Source: an uncultured Shewanella sp. | GTDB lineage: Bacteria > Pseudomonadota > Gammaproteobacteria > Enterobacterales > Shewanellaceae | DNA length: 64,000 nt | Assembly (NCBI RefSeq): GCF_947501225.1 | Contig: NZ_CANMUW010000002.1 | Coordinates: 310,001 to 374,000 of the forward strand | Reading direction: 5' to 3' | Part shown: piece by piece, positions 1-7,965 of the stretch | Position numbering within the stretch: position 1 is the stretch's first letter | Layout: each line of letters begins with the position of its first letter | Program-made: the position numbers and the translations under genes | The notes under the pieces: model-generated | Seen by the model: only the letters and a program-made list of their open reading frames with translations | What the model was told of the DNA's origin: nothing | Database searches by the model: none

Positions 1-293
1 CCATCACCATCTTTATCTATCTGCGTAAATGAACACCTGCATGCTTTTCCATGCATCGGACGATTTTCACTGGCTTTCATCGCCATTCGTGCGTTTCGGG
101 TAGCATCAAACTCCTCGGCGGTTATGAAACCACTGTTATCTCTATCGAAGACAGCAAATGGTATGGGCCCATTTACAGGTAGCTCTTCATGTTGCTCCGC
201 CTGAATATCCGTGGCCATGACCTTAACAGGTACAATGGCTGCAATAACAGCAGCAATCAAAGCAAGGCGCATCGAGCCTGTGATAATTTCCAT
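1..293 (-). CDS. EF-hand domain protein, exported (partial)
   Basis: The reading frame starts at an ATG at 293 behind a GGAG ribosome binding site and runs off the left edge of the window, so only about 97 residues are visible. The N-terminus has a basic residue and a long hydrophobic run ending in VMA, a probable Sec signal peptide. Residues about 44-60 read FDRDNSGFITAEEF, a canonical Ca-binding EF-hand loop (D, D, S, F, E at the ligand positions), and a second loop (IDKDGDG) begins at the edge. This suggests a small periplasmic calcium-binding protein of the CREC/calmodulin-like bacterial type. The partner is unknown and the C-terminus is not visible. Confidence 0.75.
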   Translation of the reverse strand, partial: MEIITGSMRLALIAAVIAAIVPVKVMATDIQAEQHEELPVNGPIPFAVFDRDNSGFITAEEFDATRNARMAMKASENRPMHGKACRCSFTQIDKDGD

Positions 294-463
294 GATGAAT
301 CTCCATATGAATTTTCGCAATCGGCAGTGTTTGTAAACAAAAAATGTATGTGAGGGGGTCCGCCCACGATTTTTGCAGTGTGGTTTTTTTAATCAACAGG
401 AATATATCACCCGGTACATGGCGTCATCGTGATACACAACACAAATTTAAGTTAAACGGGATC

Positions 464-479
464 TTCAGCAAATGCTGAA
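464..479. repeat. Perfect inverted repeat TTCAGCA-N2-TGCTGAA
   Basis: Seven-base arms with a two-base spacer, about 360 bases upstream of the chemoreceptor start. It could be an operator for a dimeric regulator or a hairpin in a leader RNA. No regulator is assigned. Confidence 0.6.
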
Positions 480-570
480 ATAGATAGGCCGGAGAGTATA
501 ACCATCGGCTGACACTGCACCGAATTTTTAAATTTCATGAAAGTAAGCGCTTGAACTAATCGCTCACTCT

Positions 571-586
571 CTCAGCAAGAGCTGAG
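571..586. repeat. Perfect inverted repeat CTCAGC-N4-GCTGAG
   Basis: Six-base arms around AAGA. The arms share the CAGC/GCTG core of the repeat at 464-479, so the two may be related operator half-sites or leader hairpins. Confidence 0.55.
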
Positions 587-835
587 ATAAACATACTTTA
601 AAATTACAGTTCAGGATGTGAAAATCCTCACCAACAACTCCAAAGTTCGTCAACTAACACCCAGAAAATAATAGGCTTTAGTAATTAAAGCTGGTTTTAC
701 ACTTCGCCTGCATAGAAATAACAAGTTCACACATCACAGATACAGAAGCCGACAATTGTGCAACCAGAAACAGCCAGATAGAATCCACTGCTTTTTTTAT
801 TTTCACCAGTCAAAACTGTGGGGGCAGAAGACACA

Positions 836-2908
836 ATGAAAATGACCATAAAGGTAAAACTCATAACAACGGTTTGCGTTGCACTAATAGCCATCAGTGC
901 ATTTTTTATCACCAACCTGATAAATACCGAACTTGCGGTACTCGAGGAGCAGGAGATAAATGTCACAGATAAGGTCGAAGAGCTCGTCAACGATAAGCTC
1001 AAGGGCCAGGTAGACAGCATCACCCTTTCGATATCCGGCCTGTACGAACAATCTAAAGTCTCGAACATCAAATCGACCTTGCAAGGTGAACTGAAAACCT
1101 TCACAGACACCATTAAAAATATCTATAACAGCAGTGCTTCACATGAAGAAGCCGAAACAGCCATCTATGCCTTTATCAACGAATACCGCTGGGATAAGGG
1201 CCGTTATATCTTCGCCTATGACGCAGACACCGTAGATAATATGGCTAATGGTGCCGACAAAACTAAAGTGGGAACCAGCGCCTATAATGCCACCGACAAG
1301 AAGGGCAACCATTTTGCCCGGGAGATTGTCAGCGCGGCGAAGCGCCAGGAGTTTGGTTTTACCAGCTACTATTTCCTTAACCCTGCATCGGGCAAGGTTG
1401 AAGAGAAGATCTCGGTCTCCTTCTATTTCAAGCCCATGAACCTGGTCATAGCCACCGGCGAATATGTCAGCACCCTAAAGCAAGACAAGATCGAACAGGT
1501 GCTTAAGAATATTACCGCCTCTAAGTATGGTAAGAATGGTTACTTCTGGATCCAGGATAATCAAGGAAAGATCCTTGCTCATCCAAAGCAGGAGTTTGTC
1601 GGCAAAACGGTTGAGAGTACCAGGCAATCTGTAGCCAACCTCAGGGGTAAAGATGATGCGTTTGTACGCATGGAGTTTAACAACCCGCAGACAGGCAAGA
1701 CGGAGCAGAAGATAGGCTATGTGCGCCGCATCCTGCCGGAATGGGGCTGGATTATCGGTACGGGCGCATACCTCAGCGATGTCACCGAGATCCAAGAAGG
1801 CCTGACCAATGCAACCGAAGAGATCTTTACCGAGAAGGTCATTGAGAGCATTATCTTTGCCGCCGTGCTGTTCATCTTTGCACTGGTGGCATCGGTATGG
1901 GTCGTCAGCCGCATCATCAAAGAGTTGGTGATACTCAAGGATAGAATCGATACCCTATCAACCGGTGAGGCAGACCTGACCTCGCGTCTGGATATTCACT
2001 CCAAAGATGAGGTGGGCGATATCAGCCAATCGGTCAACAACTTCATCGGCTACCTGCAATCTATGATGCTGGAGATCTCTCAGGCAACGGTTCAGATCAC
2101 CGATGATATAATGCATCTAAACGCGCAATCTGAGCGTAACAGCGTCGCCCTGACCACCCACTCATCTGAGACCGAGCTTGCGGTTACCGCTATCACAGAG
2201 ATGAGTTCGACCGCCGACACCGTAGCCCAGAGCGCGGTTGAAACCGCTTCAAACACCCAAAGTGCTAACGAAGAAGCCATGGCAGCGAAGCAGATCGTCT
2301 CCGATGCCTCAGACAGTGTGATGGCCCTTGTCAGTGAAGTCGATGAAGCATCTACCCGCATCCACACCATGAATACCAATACTCAGCAGATCGTATCTGT
2401 GCTTGGTGTGATTGGTGGCATCGCGGATCAGACCAACCTGCTGGCGCTTAATGCCGCAATCGAAGCCGCCCGGGCCGGAGAGCAGGGCCGCGGCTTTGCC
2501 GTAGTTGCTGACGAGGTACGCACCTTGGCGGCAAGAACTCAGGACAGCACCGCGGAGATCGATGTTATCCTATCGCGCCTGACTCAAGATGCCACCAGCG
2601 CCGTAGAGGTGATGGAGAGCACTAAAAACAGTTGTCAGGAGGCGGCAGAGAAGACCTCAAGAGTAACCGAAAGCCTGGATATCATGTCTGACTCTGTGGT
2701 TGTCATTAACGATCTCAGCTCACAGATAGCCACCGCGTCGGAAGAGCAGAGCTCGGTCACCGAAGAGATCAACCGCAACATGTGTACGATTCAGGCAACG
2801 GTACAGGAGCTAACCCAAAATGGTGTAGAAGCTGCCGAGAGTACCCGTAACCTGGCTGCGGCTAACGAGCAGCTCACGGCGCTGGTAGGAAAGTTTAAGC
2901 TGGTATAA
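836..2908 (+). CDS. Methyl-accepting chemotaxis protein with tandem Cache domains
   Basis: A 690-aa transmembrane chemoreceptor. A hydrophobic N-terminal segment (about residues 8-25) is followed by a periplasmic part with two Cache_2-like modules: one around the [11 protein letters not shown] and [15 protein letters not shown] region, and a second around [17 protein letters not shown] and [11 protein letters not shown] second membrane segment near residue 340 leads to a HAMP domain and a coiled-coil signalling domain with the highly conserved hairpin tip ([20 protein letters not shown], then [12 protein letters not shown]). It should bind a small ligand, possibly an organic acid or amine, and signal to CheA/CheW. 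The ATG at 836 is preferred over the GTG six codons upstream because it has a G-rich ribosome site directly ahead. No C-terminal CheR-binding pentapeptide is visible. Confidence 0.93.
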   Translation: MKMTIKVKLITTVCVALIAISAFFITNLINTELAVLEEQEINVTDKVEELVNDKLKGQVDSITLSISGLYEQSKVSNIKSTLQGELKTFTDTIKNIYNSSASHEEAETAIYAFINEYRWDKGRYIFAYDADTVDNMANGADKTKVGTSAYNATDKKGNHFAREIVSAAKRQEFGFTSYYFLNPASGKVEEKISVSFYFKPMNLVIATGEYVSTLKQDKIEQVLKNITASKYGKNGYFWIQDNQGKILAHPKQEFVGKTVESTRQSVANLRGKDDAFVRMEFNNPQTGKTEQKIGYVRRILPEWGWIIGTGAYLSDVTEIQEGLTNATEEIFTEKVIESIIFAAVLFIFALVASVWVVSRIIKELVILKDRIDTLSTGEADLTSRLDIHSKDEVGDISQSVNNFIGYLQSMMLEISQATVQITDDIMHLNAQSERNSVALTTHSSETELAVTAITEMSSTADTVAQSAVETASNTQSANEEAMAAKQIVSDASDSVMALVSEVDEASTRIHTMNTNTQQIVSVLGVIGGIADQTNLLALNAAIEAARAGEQGRGFAVVADEVRTLAARTQDSTAEIDVILSRLTQDATSAVEVMESTKNSCQEAAEKTSRVTESLDIMSDSVVVINDLSSQIATASEEQSSVTEEINRNMCTIQATVQELTQNGVEAAESTRNLAAANEQLTALVGKFKLV

Positions 2909-2978
2909 GCTCGATCAAAGCACTGGCGGGTTGCTGTCATCAGGACACTCCCGCTGGAAATGCACAGGTAACAGATAA

Positions 2979-3008
2979 AAAAGGAGGAGGTGTGAGCCTC
3001 TTCCTTTT
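2979..3008. terminator. Bidirectional intrinsic terminator
   Basis: Near-perfect stem of AAAAGGAGGAGG with CCTCTTCCTTTT (one G-U) and T-rich runs on both sides. It sits between the convergent chemoreceptor gene and the outer-membrane protein gene. Confidence 0.75.
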
Positions 3009-3126
3009 GTCTATCTGCCGTTAGCTCAGCTTTACTGGCGATACAAGGCCAACCCAAAGAGATGAGCAGGCACCACATTCTGTAAAATAGTGCCATTGAC
3101 CCGCTAACTGTAGCAGTACAACTGAT

Positions 3127-4032
3127 TTACAGAGCGAGACTCATCTTAAGCCACAACTTATTGCCCTCAGGTCTGTTTTTAACCCACATCTCCTCCTGAT
3201 ACTTGGCTTCTATGCTCAAACCGGCAAGGTCATATTTCACGCTCGGCCCCACGGCCAACACGTGGCCCTTGTTTCCGTCCGGGTCAATTACACCCGCCCC
3301 TGAATCTGAGGTGATCTGTTTGTAAACATAGCCACCGATACCCCATGTCCAGGGGCCTGAGTGATACGCCATGGCGTAATCGACATGAAACTCCTGTCCG
3401 GACCTGTAGTTGGTATCGCTATTTTCGGTGTTGAAGTCGTACATAAACTTACCCGACAACTCCAGGCCATAGTCAGTGATATAGGTCGCTGCAAAAACAG
3501 GCTCAACTGTCCAATAGTTTCGACCCAGATTGGCCAGCGTGTGCTTGTCATAATCTCCGGTTGGAACGACAAACTCCAGGCCTGTGGCAACATGCCAGTT
3601 TTTTGAATGCCAGGCGAGAACAAGCGGCGAAAATGCAATGTCACCCAAACCACTCTCAGTGCTGCTGATGATGCCGGCAGGTGAATGGGTATCGAGCTTT
3701 GCGCTGACATGGAGCAGTGGCACAACCATGTAGGTTCCGTAATCGGCACCGAACAGCTTATGTTCTGTCATATAAACAAAGCGGGACACGTTAGCTGTCG
3801 CATCGAGTTTCAGATCCACAGGCAGTTGCGCGCCATCGGCATCATAATGAGTCGAGTAGTTAACATAATAAAACCCCGGGGGCGGCAATGCGCCGGCCAT
3901 GATGCCCTCTGCACCATTAGGGTAAGCGCCACCACCGCCTTCGGTGGCACAGGCGTCTCCACTTAACGCTCCCCCGATCCCGACACAGACAAGCAATACA
4001 TTACTGATATTTTTAGCAAAATTGATATGCAT
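3127..4032 (-). CDS. Outer-membrane beta-barrel protein, phenol-degradation 'meta pathway' (SphA-like) family
   Basis: A 301-aa protein with an N-terminal hydrophobic stretch and an ACA cleavage-like site, then a beta-rich sequence without further membrane helices. The overall pattern (GFYYVNYS near the start, alternating Tyr/Trp strands, final motif with NRPEG followed by LWLKMSL) resembles the Phenol_MetA_deg family of outer-membrane proteins, which often accompany aromatic-compound gene clusters and are presumed uptake porins. It is the last gene of a minus-strand set behind the flavoprotein (67 bases) and cytochrome genes. The family call is by eye. A role in substrate entry is inference from context. 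Confidence 0.75.
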   Translation of the reverse strand: MHINFAKNISNVLLVCVGIGGALSGDACATEGGGGAYPNGAEGIMAGALPPPGFYYVNYSTHYDADGAQLPVDLKLDATANVSRFVYMTEHKLFGADYGTYMVVPLLHVSAKLDTHSPAGIISSTESGLGDIAFSPLVLAWHSKNWHVATGLEFVVPTGDYDKHTLANLGRNYWTVEPVFAATYITDYGLELSGKFMYDFNTENSDTNYRSGQEFHVDYAMAYHSGPWTWGIGGYVYKQITSDSGAGVIDPDGNKGHVLAVGPSVKYDLAGLSIEAKYQEEMWVKNRPEGNKLWLKMSLAL

Positions 4033-4057
4033 TTTATTATTCCAGGAAAATATATTT

Positions 4058-4080
4058 AAGGGAGGGGAACTCCCCCCCTT
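4058..4080 (-). promoter_or_regulatory. G/C-tract hairpin between flavoprotein and outer-membrane gene
   Basis: AAGGGAGGGG pairs with CCCCCCCTT around a short AACT loop, within the 67-base gap of the putative operon. On the transcribed strand it is followed by T-rich sequence, so it may be a partial terminator or an mRNA-stabilising stem that sets a lower level for the last gene. Confidence 0.5.
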
Positions 4081-4099
4081 GATGATGTGATTTGACGGT

Positions 4100-5623
4100 T
4101 TATTTAAGTGCTTTCAGTGCGCTCTCGCCGGCCATGCGTCCGGAATAGACGGCGAAGGCATAAGCATGGCCCGAAGCCCATAGGGTATAGGTATCGCCAT
4201 ACAGGCCCCCGACATCACAGCCACCGGCATAGAGCCCTGAAATGGCTTTGTTATCGTGTCCCAACACCTCCATCTGCGTATTCACGCTAAGCCCACCGAT
4301 AGAGGTAAAGTGATATGGCATCATTTTGACCGCGTAGAGTTGACCTTGGTTAAGCGGAGTAAGCCATCTATGCTCTTTGACAAACTCAGGGTCATAGTGA
4401 TTTTCAGCATAGCTGTTGTAGTTGTCATAAGTCTTCTTTAGCGCATCGACCGGCACGCCTATCTCTGTTGCAAGTGCCTCGATAGAGCTCGCCGTCTTAA
4501 ACCCGTCGCTGTTTACAGCCAGTGCGTTTTTAATTTCATCTCTAAGCCCGGTTAACTTTGTGGTTACAGGCACAATGACACCGACCCCATTATCGACACC
4601 CTTGAGTGCAGCATGGTCGACGCTGGCATCATCGAAAATGGCCCAGGCCATATCGCCATACTCCCGCCCCACTGCATTAGCCGCCTGAGCAAAGCTGAAG
4701 GCTACCGCCTCATTAGTGAAACGCTCGCCGGAGCTGTTTACCCAGAGATTATTTGGCTGCCATGTCATGGTATTGATCCCCTGTAGCGGGATAATGCCTT
4801 TGCCTCTGGCTCCCAGGAATGGCATCAGAGTCTCGCCTTCGGTATCGGCGCCAACATCTTTTGCCATCTGTATGCCGTCGCCGGTCTTATTCAGCGGCAG
4901 TGCGGGTAAAAATGTCTCCGGGTTATATTCCGTCCACTTGGCAATTTTCTCCTTGCTGTTGCCAAAACCACCCGTGGCTATCACAACGGCCTTGGCATTT
5001 AGGGTGATCTTATTGCCCTTATGATCTACAGCCTCCACACCGGTTACTTTATGGTCTTTATAGATCAGACTCTTAGCCGGTGTACGCAACATAAACCGCA
5101 CGCCCAGTTTTTTCGCTTTTTGCTGCAGTGTAGAGATGAGTACACCGCCATGAACAAACTGATCTTTTTCTTTGATGATATGCCAGACTCTGGGCTCTGT
5201 TGGTGAGATTTGAATAAGCTTGAAATCCACTCCCCGTTTATTTAACCAGTCGATATTGTCGGCAGAGTTATTGACAAAATCCCTGATCAACGGCGCATTG
5301 AGCTTGTAATGGTTGAACTCAACAATATGTTCAAATGCTTCATCCTTGGTTAACCCATAGGATGTCGCACGCTGATACTCGGACTCAACGGCAAACAGAC
5401 CCTCGGCGAAATTTGAAGACCCTCCCAGATATGGATTTTTTTCAAGAACGACAACATTTGCCCCTCCCTCGGCAGCAGTTAACGCCGCCGAAAGCCCCGT
5501 TGAACCGCCACCCACTACGACGATGTCGGTGTTGATAAGCTTGTCGGCAGCATATGTGCCTGCAGACAGAGTAGAGAAAAGCATGAAAACGGTGTACGTC
5601 ATCAATCTAGTACATTTTTTCAC
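4100..5623 (-). CDS. Exported FAD-dependent reductase-like flavoprotein (flavocytochrome c flavin subunit family)
   Basis: A 507-aa protein of the FAD_binding_2 family (fumarate/urocanate/acrylate reductase relatives). A signal peptide ends near residue 26 (GTYA). The dinucleotide-binding motif VVVGGGSTGLSAA lies at 35-47 with the acidic residue at about 61 (VVVLEKN), and the FAD-contacting C-terminal segment (LYAGGCDVGGLYGD) is present. It has no heme motif of its own. Electrons would come from the tetraheme cytochrome encoded 28 bases upstream, giving a split periplasmic flavocytochrome c. By eye, the arginine and histidine that define fumarate reductase are not conserved: after GERFTNE comes AVAFSF instead of the usual ITTRDK-type sequence, and the HHTMGG-type motif is FTSIGG. 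A substrate other than a C4-dicarboxylate is therefore likely. Confidence 0.88.
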   Translation of the reverse strand: MKKCTRLMTYTVFMLFSTLSAGTYAADKLINTDIVVVGGGSTGLSAALTAAEGGANVVVLEKNPYLGGSSNFAEGLFAVESEYQRATSYGLTKDEAFEHIVEFNHYKLNAPLIRDFVNNSADNIDWLNKRGVDFKLIQISPTEPRVWHIIKEKDQFVHGGVLISTLQQKAKKLGVRFMLRTPAKSLIYKDHKVTGVEAVDHKGNKITLNAKAVVIATGGFGNSKEKIAKWTEYNPETFLPALPLNKTGDGIQMAKDVGADTEGETLMPFLGARGKGIIPLQGINTMTWQPNNLWVNSSGERFTNEAVAFSFAQAANAVGREYGDMAWAIFDDASVDHAALKGVDNGVGVIVPVTTKLTGLRDEIKNALAVNSDGFKTASSIEALATEIGVPVDALKKTYDNYNSYAENHYDPEFVKEHRWLTPLNQGQLYAVKMMPYHFTSIGGLSVNTQMEVLGHDNKAISGLYAGGCDVGGLYGDTYTLWASGHAYAFAVYSGRMAGESALKALK

Positions 5624-5651
5624 AGATTAGATTCCTTTTTGATGTTAGTTG

Positions 5652-6020
5652 TTACTTTGTTTCGTGTCTTGAAATTGGACCGTGACAGTCCTGACAGAAG
5701 TTTTGAATGGCATCATGTCCCTGATGGCATGAGGTACATTCAACATCCAGAAAGTGCGGACTCATGTGGGGATTGTGGTGCATGTCAGCAGTTTTTTTAC
5801 TCAACTGGGAGTAGGAATCATGACAAGCCAGGCACTTCTCATTTTGGATAATTTCTTTTTTATCGTCCCCATGACAAGACCGACACTCCCCCCCCTGCTG
5901 CTTATGGGTCTGTTTAAAATTGTAAGCATAGAGCGGGCTGCTCAGGGTTAACGTGGAGATGAAAACCATTGAGCCTGCTATTAATACTTTTTGGTTTAAA
6001 AACTTTCGCGTTTTCTTCAT
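5652..6020 (-). CDS. Periplasmic tetraheme cytochrome c
   Basis: A 122-aa protein with an N-terminal signal peptide (hydrophobic run to about residue 32, PLYA) and four CxxCH heme-binding motifs at about 46-50, 63-67, 95-99 and 109-113. Extra histidines (H67-H90 region, HHNPH, HF) can serve as distal axial ligands. Size and motif number match the small heme domain/subunit of Shewanella flavocytochromes c. It is the first gene of the set and lies just downstream of a sigma54-type promoter. The likely role is electron transfer from the quinol-oxidising CymA pool to the flavoprotein encoded next. Confidence 0.93.
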   Translation of the reverse strand: MKKTRKFLNQKVLIAGSMVFISTLTLSSPLYAYNFKQTHKQQGGECRSCHGDDKKEIIQNEKCLACHDSYSQLSKKTADMHHNPHMSPHFLDVECTSCHQGHDAIQNFCQDCHGPISRHETK

Positions 6021-6087
6021 TGATATCTCGCTTTGGCTAATACCTTTAAATGTATTGGTTGATGAAAATACTCATCGTTTGCCATAA

Positions 6088-6104
6088 AGCAGGTTATATG
6101 CCAA
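6088..6104 (-). promoter_or_regulatory. Sigma54 -24/-12 promoter for the cytochrome/flavoprotein genes
   Basis: On the minus strand the sequence is TTGGCATATAACCTGCT: a -24 TTGGCA and a -12 CTGCT with GG and GC exactly 10 bases apart, as required for RpoN. Transcription would start near 6077, giving a leader of about 57 bases to the cytochrome ATG at 6020. A sigma54 activator gene is transcribed divergently from the same gap. Confidence 0.75.
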
Positions 6105-6105
6105 C

Positions 6106-6121
6106 TACCCATAACTGGGTA
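6106..6121. promoter_or_regulatory. Perfect inverted repeat TACCCA-N4-TGGGTA beside the -24 element
   Basis: Six-base arms with a four-base spacer, two bases upstream of the -24 box. It is closer to the promoter than a usual enhancer-binding site, so it may be a repressor operator or an unusually placed activator site. Confidence 0.45.
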
Positions 6122-6309
6122 TCTTAGTGTTAACTAACTGATATTGTGTTTTTTTATCAAGTTCTAATATTGGGAGGTATTTTCTGAATTCTATTTTTTG
6201 TAAACTCAATTCCATTTTTTAGAAATCGATCCAAGTTTAAATCGTCACTATTAAGTAAGATTTACACATCTTCCCAGGTACTAAGTGGTCGCTAAATAAG
6301 GCGTTAATA

Positions 6310-7917
6310 ATGAAAGCTTCGGAGTTGAATTTAGAACACGTTTTCTCCTTTAATCCCAAAGGAGGCAACATGCAGTTCATGGGACACAGAGCCCTGATAT
6401 TGGACGCCATAGCCATGGGGCTGTTACGCAAAGAGCTCATAGAAAATATAGGGAGTTTCGCTGCACGCAATATTTTAACCAGAATGGGATATGCCCATGG
6501 ATGGAGCACTGCAGATAGTCTTGACAGGGAATATAGCGATCTACTCAAAGATCCTGACTTTGGCCCCAGCCTGCATCAACTGCAGGGACTTGTGAATATC
6601 GCCAAATGCGATTGGACCTTTGAGCCCAAGTTTAACGCTGACATTTTTTGGGAAGACTCCTACGAGGCAGAGCAGCATACTTTGCACCTTGGTATGGCCC
6701 ATGAGCCAGTTTGCTGGACCTTAACCGGCTATGTCAGCGGTTACTGCTCCCGCATGCTGGGTGAAGAGATCTACTGTATCGAACATCAGTGCCATGCCAA
6801 GGGAGACGCATTGTGTCATGCCCGGGCACGGACCAAAGATGAGTGGGGTGAGCAGATTGAGCCCTATCTACCCTATTTCCAGGCAGACACCATAGATAAA
6901 GTCCTTCACGAGGTCACAACCAAGCTAACCAGTGTCGAAAAGAAAATAAACTTACGTACAAGATTTGCTGAGAGTGAGAGTGCCGGCGGTATTGTTGCCA
7001 GAAGTAAGACAATGAGCAAGACTCTGGACTTTGCCAGACGCATCGCTAAGGTTGAGTCGGCTGTTATTATTTCCGGTGAAAGCGGCGCCGGTAAAGAAAA
7101 AATTGCCAGATTAATCCACGGTGAATCGGCGCGGGCACTGAGATCATTTGTAGCAATAAACTGCAGCGCAGTAACTGAAACCCTGCTTGAAAGTGAGTTT
7201 TTCGGTCATGCCAAAGGGGCATTTACCGGCGCGAACAAGGAGAGAATTGGCCTATTTGAAGCCGCAAATGGCGGAACCCTGTTTCTGGACGAGATAGGTG
7301 AGCTGTCTGCCGGTATGCAGGCAAAACTACTGCGTGTGCTACAGGAGAGGGAGATCAGAAGAGTCGGAGAGAATACTCCCCGAAAGGTGGATGTCAGAAT
7401 CGTGGCCGCAACCAACCGAAACCTTGCTAAAGAGGTTAAAGAGGGTAATTTCAGGGAAGATCTCTATTATCGCCTCTGTGTATTCGAGCTTGTGGTGCCA
7501 CCGCTTAGGGAGCGAGCCGAAGACATTTTAGTCTTAGCACGCCACTTCCTTGAACGCACATCAAACAAGATCGGCAAGGAGGTTATTGGTTTTTATCCTG
7601 AGGTCATCCAGCGATTGACTCAATTTGGCTGGCCCGGCAATGTCAGGCAGTTGGAAAATACCATAGAACATGCGGTAGTCATGTGTCAAAGAAAGCGGAT
7701 CAAGCTTGAGGATCTCCCCAGAGGCCTGGAGATAGCGGACACCGTTTCGTCCACAAATTCAACCATCAGCCCCATGGAGGAGGTCGAAAAGGAGCAAATA
7801 CTCAGGGCGCTAAAACTACTCGACGGAAATAAGCATGAAGCAGCCAAACGCTTAGGGATCAGTCTCTCCTCCCTGTACCAGAAGATTAAACGATATGGAT
7901 ACCAGAAAAAGGGCTAA
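6310..7917 (+). CDS. Sigma54-dependent aromatic-responsive activator (XylR/DmpR/MopR family)
   Basis: A 535-aa regulator with all domains of the aromatic-sensing sigma54 activators. An XylR_N sensor occupies about 10-120 and a V4R segment about 120-175. A linker leads to an AAA+ domain with Walker A GESGAGKE (256-263), the sigma54-contact loop GAFTGA (303-308) and Walker B TLFLDE (323-328). A Fis-type helix-turn-helix lies at the C-terminus ([18 protein letters not shown]). C135, E158, C161 and C169 have the spacing that I recall for the MopR zinc site, and H89 and W114 lie about where MopR/DmpR hold the phenol hydroxyl. This supports an aromatic, perhaps phenolic, effector. It is divergent from the cytochrome/flavoprotein/outer-membrane genes, which it probably activates. 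Confidence 0.93.
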   Translation: MKASELNLEHVFSFNPKGGNMQFMGHRALILDAIAMGLLRKELIENIGSFAARNILTRMGYAHGWSTADSLDREYSDLLKDPDFGPSLHQLQGLVNIAKCDWTFEPKFNADIFWEDSYEAEQHTLHLGMAHEPVCWTLTGYVSGYCSRMLGEEIYCIEHQCHAKGDALCHARARTKDEWGEQIEPYLPYFQADTIDKVLHEVTTKLTSVEKKINLRTRFAESESAGGIVARSKTMSKTLDFARRIAKVESAVIISGESGAGKEKIARLIHGESARALRSFVAINCSAVTETLLESEFFGHAKGAFTGANKERIGLFEAANGGTLFLDEIGELSAGMQAKLLRVLQEREIRRVGENTPRKVDVRIVAATNRNLAKEVKEGNFREDLYYRLCVFELVVPPLRERAEDILVLARHFLERTSNKIGKEVIGFYPEVIQRLTQFGWPGNVRQLENTIEHAVVMCQRKRIKLEDLPRGLEIADTVSSTNSTISPMEEVEKEQILRALKLLDGNKHEAAKRLGISLSSLYQKIKRYGYQKKG

Positions 7918-7932
7918 CACAAGAGAGAAGGA

Positions 7933-7950
7933 GGAAGGTTGACACCTTCC
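7933..7950. terminator. Candidate hairpin terminator between convergent genes
   Basis: GGAAGGT-TGAC-ACCTTCC stem in the 48-base gap between the activator stop and the end of the propeller lipoprotein gene. There is no long T-run, so efficiency is uncertain. Confidence 0.45.
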
Positions 7951-7965
7951 CCCATCTACCGACCG

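Larger units (their letters stand above)
294..835. other. Intergenic leader region with two perfect small hairpins
   Basis: This 540-base gap separates the divergent EF-hand gene and the chemoreceptor gene. It holds two short perfect inverted repeats (464-479 and 571-586), and a GGAGAG at 491-496 that could pair with CTCTC at 567-573. No coding frame with a convincing start was seen. It probably carries both promoters and a long 5' leader for the chemoreceptor gene. Confidence 0.5.
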
